Shown here: positions 9,934-19,890 of the stretch, one piece after another
How the letters are laid out: every line of letters starts with the position of its first letter
How positions within the stretch are numbered: the first letter of the stretch is position 1
Source of the DNA: Oscheius sp. JU75
Taxonomy: Eukaryota > Nematoda > Chromadorea > Rhabditida > Rhabditidae
Reading direction: 5' to 3'
Assembly: GCA_037178855.1 (NCBI GenBank)
Contig: JASJZC010000001.1
Span: 6,324,001-6,388,000, forward strand
DNA: 64,000 nt
Notes under the pieces: model-generated
The model's input: the letters and a program-made list of their open reading frames with translations, nothing else
Database searches by the model: none
Told to the model about the DNA's origin: nothing
Program-made: the position numbers and the translations under genes

Positions 9934-12900
9934 ATGCTGCCTTTTGTCTATTCCGCCGCTCAGGATGGACAGAATACAGAGAGCTCTGCAGCAAACGGAG
10001 AACAAACTTATGGCGTCGACTTTTTGACGGACTACTACAAGAATTACGAGCAGGAGCAGCAGATGATGCATCAGAGACAGCACGAAAGGCTCAGAGAACG
10101 GTTAGTTATTATGTGCGGGAACTTTTATCGATTTTTAAACCGAGTATGCAGTTCGTCTTTTGATGTGTTCGAATTAAAAGCGGATTCTTTTCACTTTTAC
10201 ATTAGCGTGACGTAAAAATAACCTTTACCGTTACATACTTCTCGAAGCCATGTGTTTTGCAAGAGTATAAGAGACATAGGAGCTCGAGGACAAGGATTTA
10301 ATTTTCACAATTCAGAGAACAAGAAACGGAAAGAATGATCTCAACCGAGCGACGCCGCTACTCCCGAAGTCCTAGCAGAAGCCGAAGTAGAAGTCGTTCT
10401 CGATCTCGCAGCAGTCGTCATCGTAGCCGTGAACGTCGTAGCAGAAGTCGATCTCCTCGCAAATGGAGTCACAGTCGCTACAGAAGTCAAAGTCGATCCA
10501 GGAGCAGAAGTCGTGATCGTAGCAGGAGACATCGAGGTATTGTTTATTTTTCCACTCATTCTCTTGGGTCGGTCGTTTCTTGTTTTCCTATTGTTGTCTC
10601 TTTCCTTCTCTTTCAACACTTGTTACAAATGGCTATCCAGTCATTTCGAGTTTCTACTGTGCAGAAAAACACCGGAGAGTCTACTATGTAGAAAAAAAGC
10701 ATAAAAAGCTCAAAGGTGAGCGAAGCCGTGTACATATCATCAAATTGATCTTGGCTGATGTTCTCATTCCCCACTAAGTTTTCGAATTTGCAGGACGTAG
10801 CAGGTCTCCTCGAAGACGCTCGCGAAGCCGCAGCTGGGTACATAAGTCCTTTCGTAGCTATCAGTCTTTCCTTTTTTGTTTAGGATCGAAATGAGAGAAG
10901 GCGTCGAGACGATGATTTCCACGACTATCAGGCTGCTCCGCCTAGCCAAAAACTAGCCATGATGAGTCTGCCCAGCGATATTGATCGTAATATGGTACTA
11001 TTTGCCATTTTTGGACCTCATATTGGGCTGAAACTGATCTTACCAATTCATTTTCTTACAGATAACAATGGTCATGGCAGCCGATGGATTCGCTCCCAAT
11101 GACGTGCGAGTCATCCACAATCACAAAGGTATTTTGATTTCCTGTTGGACAACAAAACCCATGATCAATAAGACTAATATCAAAAAGTTATTATGTCACT
11201 CGTTTAATGAATCGAATGAGCCTAACTCTTTCCCTTCTCCAGGTGGCAGCCGCTCATTCGGTTTTATCGACTTTCCCGACATCGATCAAGCCGTGAGATG
11301 GATGGACTACAACAAGGTTGCTTTGCCATATCTTTTTTCGTTATTCTTTGTGTACTTGATGCTTCAATCTTCTCTTTGCCTTCTTCTTTGCTCAATCTTT
11401 GGGGGAACCTGATTAAAGACTATTTGTAATCTCAAATTTTCAGGGCTGGCTGACGCTAAACGATGGTCGACGAATTGCTGTCAACTATGCAAAGCCTGAT
11501 CCAGCTACGCAAGGAAGAATCGGAAGTACCGACTGGATCTGTGCAAATGTAAACTGTCTATGCTTTTTTTACAAACACATATTTCAGTGCACCTGTAACA
11601 ACTTTATCAAGAGGGATAAGTGCTTCAAATGCGATACGTCCAAGGCCCAGTCGGACGACATGGAACGGGCTGGAATGCACATGATCGGAACAATACCCTG
11701 TGATAGTCAGTTTTCCATTAACATCAAACCGAAGCGTTTGTTTAGCTCTCCTGATTAGAAGTCTGTCTGCCGGCTGTCAGACATCGAACATCTTCGAAGG
11801 GCTGATGAGAAACACGCATCTGGCCAATATCGTCCAAATCCAGATGTCCGAGTCGCGACAGTTTGCCTACATTCAGATGCGGAGTGATTCCGACGCCTTG
11901 GTTCTCTTCAACTCTTCCTACAAGACTCCGATCAAGGTCATGCACAACGACGTTATTCTGACCTGGTGCAAACTGCCATTGAAGGAAATCATTCGACAAG
12001 AACAGCTAGCCAAAAATGCCCTAAACTCAACGCCTTTTCCCACTACGAGTGGAGTACCATGTTTGTTTTCCCTTTTTCAAAAATATAACTGAAAAACTTC
12101 AGTAACGGGTGCGGAAATTGCCCAAGCGGCCATGCAACGTCTAGCCCAGAATCGAGGAGATGTGGCCCCGCAACAGCAGAAACAACATCCCTACTATCGC
12201 CCAGATCGACCTCCTCCAGTCATCGCCTCTCAAATTCCGGTCCCGCCACCAGTGGCACAGAAGCCTGGCGTTATTGGGACAACCCAAACTCCCCACGGCA
12301 CTTTGCCTAAATATGGTAACTTTATGCCGAATACATTGACTCTGACACCGTTTTAGCTACGCCTGACACGTCGAAGTTCGCTCTTGACATGCCAACTGGA
12401 TACTTCCGAGATACAATTACCGGATTCCTCTACGATCCCAAAAGTGGCTACTATTTCATGCCGGAAAACAATGTCTGGGCTTGCTGGGATGCCAACTATT
12501 GCACCTATTTCAATATGTCGGGAGTATGTTTTTTTCTGTTTCTGATCGAAAACATAACATTTTCAGACGACTTCGACCGACGCGAAGCCCGAACAGGCTG
12601 CTGAAGACGCCCAAAAGACTGAATCAGAGGTTCATCACTCCCCCGCCCTTATTCCTCTGACCTATTTGTTTTCTTCAGAAGAAGGCGGCCGATGCGATGA
12701 AGGAGATGCAGAAATGGCAGAAGAAGCAAGACAAGCAGAAACTTCAAATTACTCTGAAGCCAGCAAGTGGCGGAGCGCCTGGAAAGTTAGCGGACAGAAG
12801 TGTCTTCGACAAGGCTGGAAGTTCGGCTAAAACGGACAGCAGTAGCGATGAAGAGATGTTACCACAGGCGAGGAAGAAAAGCCATAAGCGGTCGAATGAG

Positions 12901-13775
12901 GACGAAGAAGAAATACCATCAGGCGGAAAGTCATCTGCAGGTTGGTGTTCCGACAGATTATTTCCTGTTGCTTTGATCAACTCATTCGAAAGTTTTATAT
13001 TTTTGTTCTGTTTTAGACGAAGCACCGGCTTCAGATCGTCCAAATCTGACGGAAGAACGCGAGAGAATGGAACGAGGCTGGATTGATGAGGGGAAGAAAG
13101 TCTGTCGGCTCTGCAACCGCGCCTTTCCCAGTGTGGACGTGTTGATAAAGCACGTGGACAAATCCGATCTTCACAAGGTTTCATTTTCTCCCGATCCAGT
13201 TACCAAATAGTTCAGAAAAATGCCGAGGCTAAACGAGAAGAATGGGCCAAGCAATTTGTGAACAGGTGGATGGCTGACGATGCAGAAGACGACCAGCCGA
13301 AGATTGTCTACCGAGACAGGGCGAAGGAGAGACGTGCACAGCATGGTCTTGACGGAGGTAAGTCTGATACCATTTTTGTAATTGTGAGTCTTTCAGGATA
13401 TGGTAAAGAAGACCGACCCGAAGCTAACTTTACTAGCGGCGGGCCCACTAAATCCACTGAGACGATGCGCAAAGAAGCGGAAGTTTCGGTCAGTCGACCT
13501 CTGGACAGCACAAATATCGGAAACAAGCTGCTGAAGAGCATGGGCTGGAAGGAAGGCCAAGGGGCTGGCAAATACGGACAAGGCTCGTTCATTTTGAACT
13601 ACGGAAATTTGAGATATCTTCAGGTATCGTGGCTCCGATCGAAGCAATTCAACGTGTAAAAGGAGCCGGTCTTGGAGCATCCGGATCAGTGGTTCAACAA
13701 GCCGAGGCGACGAGTCACAAGGATCGGGTCCGTGCCTCTATGATGAGTAGATTCAACGAAATCCGAGATCAATAA
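9934..13775 (+). CDS. rbm-5: RNA-binding splicing regulator of the RBM5/RBM10 family
   Basis: Seventeen exons (first 9934-10100, last 13624-13775) sum to 855 residues. Domains in order: an Arg/Ser-rich region (10340-10535); RRM1 (11062-11510) with a G-F-I-D-F type RNP1; a RanBP2 zinc finger (D-W-I-C-A-N-C then C-F-K-C, 11535-11640); RRM2 (11746-12000); an OCRE domain of aromatic repeats (G-Y-F-R-D-T-I-T-G-F-L-Y-D-P, 12389-12523); a C2H2 finger (V-C-R-L-C, H-V-D-K-S-D-L-H, 13100-13177); and a G-patch (S-M-G-W-K-E-G-Q-G-A-G-K, 13530-13640). This order is specific to RBM5/RBM10, which bind pre-mRNA near 3' splice sites and act in the A-complex of the spliceosome to control exon choice. ATG 9934 follows an acceptor at 9924; the frame is open further upstream. 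The last intron (13583-13623) has a GC donor, discussed in the findings. Confidence 0.93.
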
Positions 13776-13776
13776 A
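13771..13776 (+). terminator. AATAAA overlapping the rbm-5 stop codon
   Basis: The stop TAA (13773-13775) lies inside an AATAAA hexamer. If used, the 3' UTR is only about 10-30 bases. No second hexamer is obvious in the next 20 bases. Confidence 0.45.
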
Positions 13777-14152
13777 GTTTGGTTTATTTGCATTTGATTT
13801 ATATAGGGGTGGCAAATGAAGTAGGAAATAGGAAAGGCATTTTGACACGTATCTTGAACGAATATTCTTACCAGAAGCCGCTAGTGAAGACATGTCTCTG
13901 GATCGCAGGCTAGGCTCATTGAAATTTGAGATCTGACTACCTATATTGCCACACAATTCCATCTTGTAACCGCTAAGCACAAACAGCTCATTAATCTCCC
14001 AAACGGCCGATGGAAACAGCTTGAAGAATCCTAGAATACAACACTTTTCTTGTAGGTTTGTAACTCTTGACTTGTCGAAAGGCGTCAGAAACAAACTCGA
14101 ATTGAAAGTTCTTATCAAGCTTTATCAACTTTGTAACTCGAGTTCCAGATCA

Positions 14153-14638
14153 TTAGGTCACCAGTTGCTCGCTTGTGCTGTTCATCACCAAAACGCCGTA
14201 GAACCGCTGAAACATGTTTTTGTCGATCACTCTGAAAAACACGAGGTAAGCAAAATTTTTAAAGATTTTTGTTGTCATCTGATTCGAAGTTTTCGAGTAA
14301 TTTCCGACAACCAATCTCCCACACCTCGACGGCACCCCAGTCTCTAATACCTGATTTGAGGCTCTCCGAAGAGAGCACATCCGAATCCCGAATCGGCAAC
14401 ACAGGCTAAAGACTGGAGCTTTCGAATCTGAGTTGCTCGAGAGGTAACCAAAAAGGATTGCAAAAGTGTTGCGTTTTTTTGGTGAAAGTAGAAATGCATG
14501 AGTGTAAGGTAATCAAAATCAAAAGCGCTATTAGAACAAATTTTGTAGAAATAGAAATACCTGACCTGAGATAGCCAGATGATACCCTACATCTGTCAAT
14601 GATATCAGTGATAAGAAGAGAAAAAGAACGGAGGCCAT
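14153..14638 (-). CDS. short secreted protein with first exon inside the inverted repeat
   Basis: Three exons (14638-14561, 14427-14351, 14231-14153) with canonical splice sites sum to 77 residues. The first 20 residues (M-A-S-V-L-F-L-F-L-S-L-I-S-L-T-D-V-G-Y-H) form a strong signal peptide and are encoded within the left arm of the inverted repeat. The rest (including F-G-C-A-L-F-G-E-P-Q-I-R and M-F-Q-R-F-Y-G-V-L-V) lies outside it. I do not recognise the family. The same signal-peptide exon heads a different gene at 19417. Another minus-strand open frame follows at 13800-14118 but cannot be joined without a phase break. It could be a real short peptide gene or a degraded one. Confidence 0.38.
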
Positions 14639-15890
14639 AGAAAAAAAAAAACAAGAAAACAGGAGTCCCTGAAGGTTGGGAGCGAACAAGAACAAGACTG
14701 TTTGTCTAGTGATATCTTCCAGAGTTCGGGAGGCGTGAAAGCGTTCCTATTGTATGAGTCAAGGCGACAAAAGTTCAAAACCGTTTATTCAGTTGATAGT
14801 GATGGGCGTGCGAAACAGGGCATTGTATCGGAAGTTGAGTATAGACTGCATCGAGTTGGCAATTCTCTCCCAGTTGTATCTTGTAAGAGTAACTCCGCCT
14901 CTGGTCGTCACCGATACGGGCTTTTGGTAGTTTGTATACTGACCAACTCCTGTCACCACCATCGTCTCTGACAGCGGACAGTTGGTCACAGTAGCTCCAG
15001 CTCCTCCGGTACCACTCACCAAAGCAGTTTGCGTAATCGCACCTCCCGCCGAGTATCCAATCATCGAGCCCGCTTCAAGTTATTATTTTACGAAGGAATG
15101 AACTCAACCTGGAATCGGCTGGCCAGTGTAGCAATTCGTGATCTGATCGGGAGAATAGGTTACTGTAGCTTGTAGACTGTTGCCGGTGAAGGGGATGTTC
15201 GCCTCTGAGAGAGCTTGGAGATAGGCCGACATTACTTCGTTCTCAGCCTTATTTGACTTTTAAATCTGAACATTGTGAGACTCACCGCTTGAACAGCCAT
15301 TTGTGAGGATTGAGACTGCCCGGGAAAATAGTTGGCCACTGTCTGTCCAGCTGAAACGATTGTCTCACACTGCCACATCTAGAACTCACTGGTAACAGCG
15401 ACAGCAGGGTAGTAGGTCCATCTTACAGGCGGTGAGACTGAATACAAAATGTTATGAGAAGGAACAACTGCTTACTCTCGAAGTTGAATGTGGGGTCTGT
15501 GATGATCTCAGAGTCCCTACTATTCGAATAGGATCCACAGGCGAAAGTCGAACCCACTAGGGAGAAGAGTATGAGGAGCATGGTAGAATGGAGAATCGGT
15601 GATCAAGAAGGACTTTTGTAGTGGAGATTGTTGACCAGTTGGAGGCTATTCATCTATTGGGTGAGAGTAGAATGCTGACTCAACGCAGTCAACAAGTAGG
15701 TGCTGTAGCCAAGATGAACATTGCACTCCACAATCTCGTTACACTCTATAGTCAAAATAGATTTCTTCCTAATTGCACTCGAACTAATGACTTAATTTTT
15801 TTTTTTGAAAGAAACAACTTTTTTTCTTTGCTTTTGCTTCGAGATCCCGGACAAACAAACAAACACACATACAAACAGAACTACAGACAC
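14578..15890. repeat. left arm of a large inverted repeat
   Basis: This arm is the reverse complement of 18164-19477. Base x pairs with base 34055 minus x without a gap at every point checked from 14578 to about 15795, and then with a one-base offset at a poly-T tract. Every position compared was identical up to the boundaries. Outer boundary: GATGATACCC on the left against GGGTATCATC on the right, then divergence. Inner boundary: CTACAGACAC at 15881-15890, then divergence. The arm carries one complete gene (14789-15581, minus) and the first exon of another. Confidence 0.93.
14789..15581 (-). CDS. unrecognised secreted protein, copy 1 (left arm)
   Basis: Five exons (15581-15476, 15437-15390, 15350-15286, 15247-15109, 15072-14789) encode 213 residues. 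A signal peptide starts M-L-L-I-L-F-S-L-V-G-S-T-F-A and is followed by C-G-S-Y-S-N. The mature part has N-Y-F-P-G-Q-S-Q-S-S, N-C-Y-T-G-Q-P-I-P, and T-N-C-P-L-S-E-T-M-V-V-T-G-V-G. It is rich in Thr, Gly and Ser and has few cysteines. No membrane segment appears after the signal. I cannot assign a family; the composition suggests a small secreted nematode protein. The coding region matches copy 2 at 18474-19266, in opposite orientation. An AATAAA follows the stop directly in both copies (ends A-T-C-A-A-C-T-G-A-A-T-A-A-A on the coding strand). Confidence 0.75.
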
Positions 15891-16004
15891 GCAAATTTTT
15901 TTTTGATGTTTGGGAACTTTAGCTATGAAACGCTTCATGAAAGCATACAAAGCGACATATGTGTTTGTATCGCCAAGGGAACCAGTTTTCCATTAGTTCT
16001 GTAG

Positions 16005-17849
16005 ATGAAGTATACACTTTGTCATGTTTGTGAAGAAATCGGGACCGCTTCCATGATTTTCCAAGAGTGCCGGACATTGCCAGAGCTTGGGCCTATAGTC
16101 TCGAGTGGACGAGCAAATTCGACAGTTACATGTCTAAAGGAAAAAATTGCCGGGATCTCCACGTGTGTTCCTTGCATTTCAACGAGAGTGGTTATGAATC
16201 TATTGGTGGAAGACAACAGTTGCGTTATGGAGCCCTTTCGATAAGATACTCTCTTGAAAACGAGCCATGTTTTCAGATGAAAAAAGATGATTTATCTTCT
16301 GCTGATCTTTCGACTCCTACGAAGAAAAAAAGAACGGAAGAGTTTGTCATGGATAATATCACCGTTGACAGCAAATTGTCCGATAATTACTACTTCTTGT
16401 CCCAGCCGAAATTCTGCAGCTCTTCTCTGATTAGATGTGCTGTCCGTCCTGCAACGTTGCTACTGGCTCGATGTCCTGTCATGCTGAAGGAACAACTATT
16501 ATCTTAAAATATCTTTGTCCAGGACGCGGAATTTCCGAATGGACATCTACGAGTACAAGGATCCAGTCAAGGTAACCGTTATCCCGGAAATTTAGGCGTG
16601 ATCACAGGAATGAATATATGTGGCATTCCACAAGTGCGCATAGAGGATTTGGCTGAGACGATCGGATTGTCTATTCCCAAGAAGACGTCTCATTTCGAGA
16701 CCGTACAGCTGCATGTGAAACCTGTAACTAAGAAGTTCTACGATGAACGAAAAATTCAAGTGAGTACCATAGGAATACTTTTTCTATTCATATCCTGTTA
16801 GACACATCGCAGAATGCTCTCATGGCCCCGTCGATTGCAAAAAGTTTTATTTGAATCCCGTAGCCGATGCGCCTCAAATTGCTATGGTTTGTTAAAAAAA
16901 AAAGAAGGACTACAAAGTCCCGAAATGCTTACGTTGCGGGACTCCTGTGAGAGCGGGAATTCAAATTTAGCAGTTTTTTTGAGATTTCTTTTTATCAATG
17001 TACAGCCTTCATTCTCTTTGTCTTCCGGAGTTTTTCGTTTGTTTCCGGTAAAGGCTGCTAGTAGACACGCTTTAGAAATTAAAGGGACGGAAGAAAACCC
17101 GAAAACAAGCTGCTAGACTGAAAGCCGAAAAGAGCGAAAAATTAACTCGATTTGAAAGGTATTCTAGACGCGCGGAATTTCAGATCAAGTTAAATTTTTG
17201 GTTTTCGGTCTAGCAGCTTGTTTTCGCGTTCTCTTCCGTCCCTTTTATTTCTAAAGCGTGTCTACTAGCAGCCTTTACCGGAAACAAATGAAAAACAACG
17301 AAAATGAAGGCTGTAGATCGATAAAAAGAATCTCAAAAAAAAGGGCTAAATTTGAATCCCCGCCCTCCCAGGGGTCCCGTCACGTAAGCATTTCGGGACA
17401 CTGTAGTCCTTCTTTTTTTTTGAACAAACCATACTTTGGAGGAGATGGTTAATGACCGCAGCTTTTTGGAGAGCCTGGAGACCGTATCGTCCCGTCATGC
17501 CACTGCGTCTCTCGAAATATTCCACAGCATGACCACCAATATCTACTTGTCAAAAAATCACTTTTTCGATAGGGAAAGCAGCGAGCATTTTATGCGTCTT
17601 GTTGTCCTTCATAACAACGAGTACGCAATCGAGAAGTTCAAGGAGCGGCAGGACCGTCAAGTGTATGCTGAATCTTTTCCATCTGTTAGGAAATTCTCTC
17701 GCATCAGAAAGCAGTACTTTGAATACAAATAATACGAGCGCCCTACAAATGACTGGAAGAAGACTATTGTCAAAGGAGTTCGACAAAGTTACGAGCCAGC
17801 TTTTGATCTCGAAGCCGTGTTTCAAAATATGAATAAACAGTTACAGTAA
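16005..17849 (+). pseudogene. THAP-domain transposase-like gene, broken
   Basis: The start (C-H-V-C near 16020, D-F-P-R-V-P-D-I-A-R-A-W at 16050-16090, V-C-S-L-H-F at 16165) matches a THAP C2CH zinc-finger DNA-binding domain. It is followed by a second zinc-binding block (C-C-P-S-C, then C-P-G-R-G-I-S-E-W-T-S, 16440-16550). N-L-G-V-I-T-G-M-N-I-C-G-I-P follows at 16590-16635. After the inserted hairpin comes T-L-E-E-M-V-N-D-R-S, then H-A-T-A-S-L-E-I-F-H (17490-17525). This block order occurs in repetitive THAP proteins of many invertebrates that look like domesticated or degenerate transposases. Damage: a frameshift inside the THAP domain, another near 16570, the 547-base insertion at 16885-17431, and an in-frame TAA near 17730. 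The stops and shifts cannot all be removed by introns. Confidence 0.7.
16885..17431. mobile_element. hairpin (foldback/MITE-like) element with TA target duplication
   Basis: The ends are TGGTTTGTT and AACAAACCA, flanked by TA on both sides (16883-16884 and 17432-17433). The two halves pair as an imperfect palindrome of about 240 bases per arm around a loop near 17135-17185; matching blocks include ACTACAAAGTCCCGAAATGC against GCATTTCGGGACACTGTAGT. There is no coding capacity. Removing the element plus one TA rejoins the transposase frame (Q-I-A then T-L-E-E-M). TA duplication suggests a Tc1/mariner-class non-autonomous element. The arms have diverged more than the outer 1.3-kb repeat. Confidence 0.82.
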
Positions 17850-18163
17850 ACCGTCTGTATCGTTGTTATTTGTAGCTTCCATGCAGAAGTTCGTTTCACA
17901 ACACGAAAGCAAACTGCGTTTGACTTGTCGAGACAAGGCTGACAAGTTCTTGTCAGTGGTAACTTTTTTTAAGACCCATATCAAAACACGTAGTCAAAAA
18001 GTAACTCCGGACCCTCGCATTAAGGAAAATATGCCAATTGATCAAATAAAACTTACACAAACATGAATAGAAAAATAAAAATACGAAAAAAGTTGATATC
18101 AAATGGAGCGCAGTTGCTATAATTTGTGTACTACTAAACCTTGTATACTATTGAAGTTCTGTG

Positions 18164-19477
18164 GTGTCTGTAGTTCTGTTTGTATGTGTGTTTGTTTGTT
18201 TGTCCGGGATCTCGAAGCAAAAGCAAAGAAAAAAAGTTGTTTCTTTCAACAAAAAAAAATTAAGTCATTAGTTCGAGTGCAATTAGGAAGAAATCTATTT
18301 TGACTATAGAGTGTAACGAGATTGTGGAGTGCAATGTTCATCTTGGCTACAGCACCTACTTGTTGACTGCGTTGAGTCAGCATTCTACTCTCACCCAATA
18401 GATGAATAGCCTCCAACTGGTCAACAATCTCCACTACAAAAGTCCTTCTTGATCACCGATTCTCCATTCTACCATGCTCCTCATACTCTTCTCCCTAGTG
18501 GGTTCGACTTTCGCCTGTGGATCCTATTCGAATAGTAGGGACTCTGAGATCATCACAGACCCCACATTCAACTTCGAGAGTAAGCAGTTGTTCCTTCTCA
18601 TAACATTTTGTATTCAGTCTCACCGCCTGTAAGATGGACCTACTACCCTGCTGTCGCTGTTACCAGTGAGTTCTAGATGTGGCAGTGTGAGACAATCGTT
18701 TCAGCTGGACAGACAGTGGCCAACTATTTTCCCGGGCAGTCTCAATCCTCACAAATGGCTGTTCAAGCGGTGAGTCTCACAATGTTCAGATTTAAAAGTC
18801 AAATAAGGCTGAGAACGAAGTAATGTCGGCCTATCTCCAAGCTCTCTCAGAGGCGAACATCCCCTTCACCGGCAACAGTCTACAAGCTACAGTAACCTAT
18901 TCTCCCGATCAGATCACGAATTGCTACACTGGCCAGCCGATTCCAGGTTGAGTTCATTCCTTCGTAAAATAATAACTTGAAGCGGGCTCGATGATTGGAT
19001 ACTCGGCGGGAGGTGCGATTACGCAAACTGCTTTGGTGAGTGGTACCGGAGGAGCTGGAGCTACTGTGACCAACTGTCCGCTGTCAGAGACGATGGTGGT
19101 GACAGGAGTTGGTCAGTATACAAACTACCAAAAGCCCGTATCGGTGACGACCAGAGGCGGAGTTACTCTTACAAGATACAACTGGGAGAGAATTGCCAAC
19201 TCGATGCAGTCTATACTCAACTTCCGATACAATGCCCTGTTTCGCACGCCCATCACTATCAACTGAATAAACGGTTTTGAACTTTTGTCGCCTTGACTCA
19301 TACAATAGGAACGCTTTCACGCCTCCCGAACTCTGGAAGATATCACTAGACAAACAGTCTTGTTCTTGTTCGCTCCCAACCTTCAGGGACTCCTGTTTTC
19401 TTGTTTTTTTTTTTCTATGGCCTCCGTTCTTTTTCTCTTCTTATCACTGATATCATTGACAGATGTAGGGTATCATC
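18164..19477. repeat. right arm of the large inverted repeat
   Basis: Reverse complement of 14578-15890; see that entry. It carries the second complete copy of the secreted-protein gene (18474-19266, plus) and the first 20 codons of the gene starting at 19417. The only length difference found between the arms is at a poly-A/T tract near 18250. Confidence 0.93.
18474..19266 (+). CDS. unrecognised secreted protein, copy 2 (right arm)
   Basis: Five exons (18474-18579, 18618-18665, 18705-18769, 18808-18946, 18983-19266) give 213 residues, the same protein as copy 1 on the left arm: a signal peptide, then a Thr/Gly/Ser-rich mature region of unknown family. Splice sites are canonical except that the acceptors at 18807 and 18982 are purine-rich (AATAAG, TTGAAG). 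The two copies are transcribed away from each other, separated by the 2.9 kb between their start codons. Promoters would lie within the arms (15582-15890 and 18164-18473), so both copies probably share expression. Confidence 0.75.
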
Positions 19478-19890
19478 CAGAACATTTCATGGCCGCTTTC
19501 AGGGAATGGAAGGAGTGCCCACAGGTTGGAGCGACACGGAGAGAGACGATCTGGCTGAGGGAAAGAGAGTCTGAGTTACAGAACTACGACTGCGGACTGA
19601 AGATCGCCGCACAAACTTCTTCAAATAGTTGTCCCGCTGGGAATCATGGAAGTCGAGCTGGCTCTCATGTGGCTGATCACATCTACAGAGTTCGGTCGAC
19701 TAAACCCGTAAGAAGCTAGTTGAGAACAAGCGCAGTGCCTCTCAGATCTTCTTCCTCAACCAAGGAAACGAAGCAATAGACGCTTGGCTAATCAACCTAC
19801 AGGGACTGTACAAGGAGCACTACTTCAGCTTCAACAAAACCGGATCTCAACCTGACAACAATTTTGAGGTTTGTCTATTCTCTAGCCGGC
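19417..19890 (+). pseudogene. gene sharing the repeat-encoded signal peptide, probably degraded
   Basis: The ATG at 19417 starts the same signal peptide as the minus-strand gene at 14638 (M-A-S-V-L-F-L-F-L-S). After the arm ends at 19477 the frame continues with P-E-H-F-M-A-A-F-R-E-W-K-E-C-P-Q and runs to a stop at 19717. A second good-looking coding block (N-K-R-S-A-S-Q-I-F-F-L-N-Q-G-N, then L-Y-K-E-H-Y-F-S-F-N-K) occupies about 19715-19875 in another frame. I found no splice that joins the blocks cleanly, so this is either an unusual gene structure or a decaying gene. Family unknown. Confidence 0.35.

Larger units (their letters stand above)
15891..18163. mobile_element. 2.3-kb core between the inverted-repeat arms, with transposase-like remnant
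   Basis: This unique segment separates the two arms. It holds a decayed THAP-type transposase-like gene (16005-17849) and a nested hairpin element (16885-17431). No terminal inverted repeats of its own were found at 15891 or 18163, so it may be a transposon whose ends are now the arms themselves, or just the spacer of an inverted duplication. Poly-A/T tracts are frequent. Confidence 0.45.

Noticed and set aside
10341-10619. minus-strand Thr/Ala-rich frame
   Set aside because: Antisense of the Arg/Ser repeats of RBM5/10.
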